Shown in pieces: positions 60,541 to 64,000 of a stretch of DNA of 64,000 nt (its first letter is position 1; each line of letters begins with the position of its first letter). The stretch spans positions 1-64,000 of the forward strand of contig NZ_VOBG01000022.1 in NCBI RefSeq assembly GCF_008369295.1, written 5' to 3'. The notes below the pieces were generated by a model. It made no database searches and had not been told where the DNA came from. It saw only the letters and a list, made by a program, of their open reading frames with translations. The position numbers and the translations under genes are program-made. The stretch is from Pseudomonas sp. ANT_H4 (GTDB lineage: Bacteria; Pseudomonadota; Gammaproteobacteria; Pseudomonadales; Pseudomonadaceae).

Positions 60541-61758
60541 TCAGGCGCCGGTTTTTTGCACGAGCCCATCCGCCCGGAACATCCCGCGAATCCCTCGTAT
60601 CGCCTGGCGAATCCGGTCCTGGTTCTCGATCAGCGCAAAGCGCACATGATCATCCCCATACTCGCCAAAGCCGATCCCCGGTGATACGCAAACCTTCGCT
60701 TCCAGCAGTAACTTCTTGGCAAACTCCAGCGAACCCATCACCGCATAAGCTTCGGGAATCTTCGCCCAGACGTACATCGATGCCTTGGGGTTTTCCACCA
60801 TCCAGCCCAACTCATGCAGGCCCTTGACCAGTACGTTGCGGCGTTGGCGGTACTGATCGGCAATGTCTTTCACACACTGCTGATCGCCTTCCAATGCAGC
60901 AATCGCGGCTACTTGCAGCGGGGTAAAGGTGCCGTAGTCGTGGTAACTCTTGATCCGTGCCAGGGCGTTGACCAGCTCCGGGTTACCGACCATGAAACCA
61001 ATGCGCCAGCCGGCCATGTTGTAACTCTTGGACAGGGTGAAAAACTCCACCGCGATGTCCTTGGCGCCGGGCACCTGCATGATCGAGGGGGCTTTCCAGC
61101 CATCGTAGACGATGTCGGCGTAGGCCAGGTCATGCACCACCAGCACGTCGTACTGCTTGGCGAGGGCGATCACCCGTTCAAAGAAGTCCAGCTCCACGCA
61201 CTGTGCGGTGGGGTTGGACGGAAAGCCCAGGATCATCATCTTCGGCTTGGGGATCGAACCGCGAATTGCCCGTTCCAGCTCGGCGAAAAAATCCACGCCG
61301 GGAATCAGCGGCACCGAACGTACCTGGGCACCGGCAATCACGGCACCGTAGATGTGAATCGGGTAGCTGGGGTTGGGCACCAATACGGTGTCGCCCTGGT
61401 CGAGGGTGGCGAGCATCAAGTGCGCCAGGCCTTCCTTGGAACCGATGGTGACGATGGCCTCGGTTTCCGGGTCGATGTCCACTTCATAGCGGTCCTTGTA
61501 CCAGCGCGAAATCGCCCGGCGCAGACGCGGTATGCCTTTGGAAGTGGAGTAACCGTGGGTGTCTTCACGCTGGGCGACGGTCACCATTTTTTCCACGATA
61601 TGCGGTGGAGTGGGGCCGTCGGGGTTGCCCATGCTCAAGTCGATGATGTCTTCGCCACGACGACGGGCGGCCATCTTCAGCTCGGCAGTGATATTGAATA
61701 CGTAAGGGGGGAGTCGATCTATGCGCGCAAAGCGGCGCGGCGAACCTTGGTCTGCCAT
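60541..61758 (-). CDS. alaC: Alanine transaminase AlaC
   Basis: A 405-residue class-I PLP aminotransferase. The Schiff-base Lys is in FTLSKSYNMAGWRIGF, the PLP-ring Asn/Asp/Tyr blocks are GFPSNPTAQCV and HDLAYADIVYDG, and the terminal Arg is in DHVRFALIEN. The sequence is AlaC-like (alanine-pyruvate transamination). The start MADQGSPRRFARIDRLPPYV is typical. It is convergent with gntP. Confidence 0.9.
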   Translation of the reverse strand: MADQGSPRRFARIDRLPPYVFNITAELKMAARRRGEDIIDLSMGNPDGPTPPHIVEKMVTVAQREDTHGYSTSKGIPRLRRAISRWYKDRYEVDIDPETEAIVTIGSKEGLAHLMLATLDQGDTVLVPNPSYPIHIYGAVIAGAQVRSVPLIPGVDFFAELERAIRGSIPKPKMMILGFPSNPTAQCVELDFFERVIALAKQYDVLVVHDLAYADIVYDGWKAPSIMQVPGAKDIAVEFFTLSKSYNMAGWRIGFMVGNPELVNALARIKSYHDYGTFTPLQVAAIAALEGDQQCVKDIADQYRQRRNVLVKGLHELGWMVENPKASMYVWAKIPEAYAVMGSLEFAKKLLLEAKVCVSPGIGFGEYGDDHVRFALIENQDRIRQAIRGIRGMFRADGLVQKTGA

Positions 61759-61954
61759 GTGTTGCCTCGAAGTACGTAAGCGCCCGGAACCGTCCGAGCG
61801 ACGTCGGCCACTGCGGTGGCCTGCGGGCAGACGATACGGGCGATGATGGCCAGTTGTCCAGATGGCGCGATGAATATTTTGTGCTTTGAGTGAAACGCCT
61901 GTATGACCCTATACTCGGTAAGGCTTTATTCACTCATTGATGGAGACTGTTCAG

Positions 61955-62437
61955 ATGAATCAACAGGCAAAGCTATCACTGGAACCGCGCATGGAAGAGG
62001 GCAAGGCCCTGGTGATCGCGGGTGTTGGCGGCCGTTACGGCAAGGCCACGATGGGGGATATTCCCAGGTTGTGGGAGTTGTTCGATAGCTGCATCAAGGG
62101 TATTCGTAAACGCGTTGGCGGCATGAGCTACGGCGTCTGCTACAACTCTAGGCACGATGAGTTCGATTACATCGCTGGGGTCGAAGTGCCTGCCAAGAGC
62201 GATGTGCCGAGCAACTTCCAGTCGATTGAAATTCCGGCCCACCGCTATGCGGTCTTCCCCCACTACGGCCCGGTGCAGGCACTTAAACAGACCTATGAGC
62301 GGGTTATATATGAATGGCTGCCAAGTTCTGGATACAAGGTCGTAGGGCCTGATTTTGAGCGCTATAGCGCCGACTTCAATGCAGATAAAGGCACTGGCAC
62401 CGTGGAGATTTGGTTGCCGGTTGAAGCAAAGGCCTGA
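61955..62437 (+). CDS. GyrI-like / effector-binding-domain protein
   Basis: A 160-residue protein of the GyrI-like small-molecule-binding fold (BmrR/SOUL-like effector domain without DNA-binding domain): FDYIAGVEVPAKSDVPSNFQ, IEIPAHRYAVFPHYGPV and GPDFERYS are typical. TGGAGAC before ATG 61955 sets the start. Members bind drugs or act as DNA-gyrase or enzyme modulators; the role here is unknown. It is divergent from alaC. Confidence 0.85.
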   Translation: MNQQAKLSLEPRMEEGKALVIAGVGGRYGKATMGDIPRLWELFDSCIKGIRKRVGGMSYGVCYNSRHDEFDYIAGVEVPAKSDVPSNFQSIEIPAHRYAVFPHYGPVQALKQTYERVIYEWLPSSGYKVVGPDFERYSADFNADKGTGTVEIWLPVEAKA

Positions 62438-62494
62438 AACCGTGGCCAAAGATGATTTATGCTCTTTGGTCGTTTTCTCTCGAGTGACCCTTTG

Positions 62495-62956
62495 ATGATC
62501 AGGCACTGTACTTTGCTCGACCTCACTGGCTGGCAGGCTCTGCGCGTTGCCCTGTGGCCGGGTTCGGATTCGGAACCGGGCAATGAGCATGAAATGCACA
62601 CTCTGTTGAGCGCTCCAGACCGCTATCTTGTGCTGACTTTCAACGATGACAGCGGCAACGCCCTCGGTTTTGCCGAGGCGTCGATCCGGTGTGATTACGT
62701 CAACGGTACCAGTACCTCTCCGGTGGCCTTTCTCGAAGGTTTGTACGTAGTGCCAGCCAGTCGTGGTAACGGGGTGGCCCGGCAATTGGTGGCGGCTGTC
62801 GAACAGTGGGCCAGGGAAATGGGCTGCACGGAACTGGCCTCGGATGCGCTGCTGGATAACCAGGGGAGCCACGCCATGCATCAATCTCTGGGCTTCGCTG
62901 AAACCGAACGAGTGGTTTACTTCTTGAAGCCTTTGGGGGCGCCCGAGTCGGAGTAG
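62495..62956 (+). CDS. GNAT acetyltransferase of the aminoglycoside 6'-N-acetyltransferase type
   Basis: A 153-residue GNAT protein. The N-terminal DLTGWQALRVALWPGS, the EMHTLL motif and FLEGLYVVPASRGNGVARQLV follow the AAC(6')-I pattern. The acetyl-CoA loop is RGNGVA. The similarity suggests aminoglycoside acetylation is possible, but many chromosomal homologues have other or unknown acceptors. ATG 62495 is chosen because the family starts there. Confidence 0.72.
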   Translation: MIRHCTLLDLTGWQALRVALWPGSDSEPGNEHEMHTLLSAPDRYLVLTFNDDSGNALGFAEASIRCDYVNGTSTSPVAFLEGLYVVPASRGNGVARQLVAAVEQWAREMGCTELASDALLDNQGSHAMHQSLGFAETERVVYFLKPLGAPESE

Positions 62957-62964
62957 TCGGGCTT

Positions 62965-63459
62965 TTACTCCTGAGCAAACACCCACGCCAGCCGGCGCTC
63001 ATAGCCAATTCGTCCTTTGTAAGCCTCACCGCTATCTACCCAACCCTGCTGCAAATACAGCCCCATCGCCGCCACATTGTCATTGTCCACCGACAACTCC
63101 AGGGCCTTGATCTGCGGCCACGCCAATTGCGCTGCGGCGGGCAACGCCTGCAGGCAGGCTTTGCCAAACCCCTGGCCTTGCTGGCTGCGGTCGACTTGCA
63201 GGGCATGCAGGGTGGCGCTGTGTTCGTCGGCCCAATGGGGCAGGCAGGGCGGGCGTTTGAGCAGCAGAAAGGCGACGGGAATCTCGTCGGCCAACAGCGC
63301 GAAGCCTTTGATACCGGGGCTGGGGTTGACCAGCAGCGTGTTCAGCGCGCAGTAGATGTCGCCGGAATACGGTAGTTGCTCGGGATGGACTTCAAGGGCG
63401 CTCAGTTGCTGTTGCTGCACAGCGTTCAGCGTCTCATAGGCGACAAGGCGGGTTTCCAT
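62965..63459 (-). CDS. GNAT-family acetyltransferase
   Basis: A 164-residue GNAT protein: ATLHALQVDRSQQGQGFGKACLQAL is motif A (Q/R-x2-G-x-G), and ALELSVDNDNVAAMGLYLQQGWVDSG is motif B. The substrate is unknown. It is convergent with the previous gene, 8 bp apart. Confidence 0.85.
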   Translation of the reverse strand: METRLVAYETLNAVQQQQLSALEVHPEQLPYSGDIYCALNTLLVNPSPGIKGFALLADEIPVAFLLLKRPPCLPHWADEHSATLHALQVDRSQQGQGFGKACLQALPAAAQLAWPQIKALELSVDNDNVAAMGLYLQQGWVDSGEAYKGRIGYERRLAWVFAQE

Positions 63460-63607
63460 CGGCAGGGCATCCGAAATCCTACAAAGAAGCGCGGATTCTA
63501 GCGGGTTTGCCGTGAGCGCAATTATTTTTCACCGACTTGTCGATTTGCCGAATGCCCACTCGACTAAGGGTGTCTTCCGTGATTTTTTCCATAAAAGGAG
63601 CATCGCC

Positions 63608-63712
63608 ATGAACACTGGCCGACACCCTTTGACATGGCAACCGGTGCGGGCTTGTTTGAGCTCAAACCCTGATCGTCGGGAATTCAGCCAACCCGCTCAT
63701 CTGCAGCCATAG
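63608..63712 (+). CDS. Possible 34-residue leader ORF
   Basis: AAAGGAGCATCGCC precedes the ATG, a strong ribosome site, but the 34-residue product (MNTGRHPLTWQPVRACLSSN onward) has no recognised family. It ends 26 bp before the YciI gene, so it could be a leader peptide or a chance ORF. Confidence 0.35.
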   Translation: MNTGRHPLTWQPVRACLSSNPDRREFSQPAHLQP

Positions 63713-63738
63713 TTGATAGTCCGAAAACGGAGAATCTT

Positions 63739-64000
63739 ATGAAGTACCTATGCCTGGTCTACAGCGACGAGCAGTTGCTTCACAGCTTGCCTGAAAGCCC
63801 GAATGATCCCGAATGCCAGGCCTATGCCGAATCGGTGCAAGGTAGCGGGCGGATGATTGCCGCCGAGGCGCTGGAGTCGGTCACGACAGCCACCACCGTG
63901 CGTATGCGCAACGGCAAGTTGTCGATCACCGACGGGCCGTTTGCCGAAACCAAGGAGCAACTGGCGGGCTTTTACCTTATCGACGCCAGGGACCTGAATG
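63739..64000 (+). CDS. YciI-family (DGPF-domain) protein, 3' end outside the window
   Basis: 87 residues visible, starting MKYLCLVYSDEQLL. SITDGPFAETKEQLAGFYLID contains the DGPF motif that defines the family, with MRNGKLS before it. ACGGAGAATCTT precedes the ATG. In many bacteria such genes lie before an ECF sigma factor of the SigJ-like group; what follows here is not visible. The reading frame runs to the end of the window. Confidence 0.9.
   Translation, partial: MKYLCLVYSDEQLLHSLPESPNDPECQAYAESVQGSGRMIAAEALESVTTATTVRMRNGKLSITDGPFAETKEQLAGFYLIDARDLN

Noticed and set aside
62444..62467. Terminator after the GyrI-like gene
   Set aside because: The CCAAAGA/TCTTTGG stem is weak with a 10-base loop and overlaps the region leading into the next gene.

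Overview
The window looks like a chromosomal segment of a Pseudomonas from the fluorescens group. The evidence is a high-GC genome dense with genes, a hexR / zwf-pgl-eda Entner-Doudoroff block beside a gtsABCD-oprB glucose uptake operon, tandem fadD2/fadD1 genes, a gntR-gntK-gntP gluconate locus, and many short palindromic intergenic repeats of the kinds common in that group. No rRNA, tRNA or CRISPR array was recognised.

Layout. (1) Bases 1-4717 are the end of a type VI secretion (T6SS) effector module: the 3' tip of an IS3-family transposase, a vgrG cut off by that element, a DUF4123 adaptor, a lipoprotein that is probably the immunity protein, and a class-3 lipase effector. (2) 4834-15716 is housekeeping: arfB, an MFS transporter, an HD-domain protein, a DUF962 protein, an AraC regulator, TrkH, an imelysin lipoprotein with a Fur-like palindrome, a GGDEF/EAL protein, a small unknown protein and Fe-SOD. 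(3) 15904-19921 holds a LysE-type exporter and ACT protein divergent from ArgP, an SDR epimerase and a coiled-coil membrane protein. (4) 20099-32139 is sugar uptake and the entry to the Entner-Doudoroff route: a sugar isomerase, gtsABCD, oprB, hexose-6-P mutarotase, hexR, zwf, pgl and eda. (5) 32227-42865 contains a frameshifted class-V aminotransferase, stress-type small proteins, an (R)-hydratase plus lysophospholipase divergent from fadD2-fadD1, a YihY/BrkB protein, a second peptide deformylase and an acetyltransferase. (6) 42980-53876 is the most unusual part: a cell-surface-signalling locus with a membrane desaturase homologue, a PhnD-like protein, a FecI-type sigma factor, FecR, a TonB-dependent receptor with a signalling domain, two orphan ABC binding proteins (betaine type and sulfonate type), an ornithine-cyclodeaminase homologue and a histidine-ammonia-lyase homologue lacking the Ala-Ser-Gly tripeptide that makes the MIO cofactor. 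(7) 54366-64000 holds a BdlA-like sensor, a GST, the gluconate locus with three copies of a GntR operator, alaC, several acetyltransferases and the start of a YciI protein.

Working model. OprB and GtsABCD bring in glucose. HexR sits divergent to zwf-pgl-eda with a 27-bp palindrome between them, and the gluconate branch has its own repressor and operator set. In region 6 a 45-bp element is shared, 35 of 45 positions identical, by the upstream regions of the desaturase operon and the TonB receptor. It is a good candidate for the promoter read by the local sigma factor and ties the two halves of the locus into one regulon. The orphan binding proteins and the MIO-less lyase suggest scavenging and elimination chemistry on a betaine-like compound; ergothioneine is one candidate. 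That last step is inference, and no substrate can be read from the sequence.
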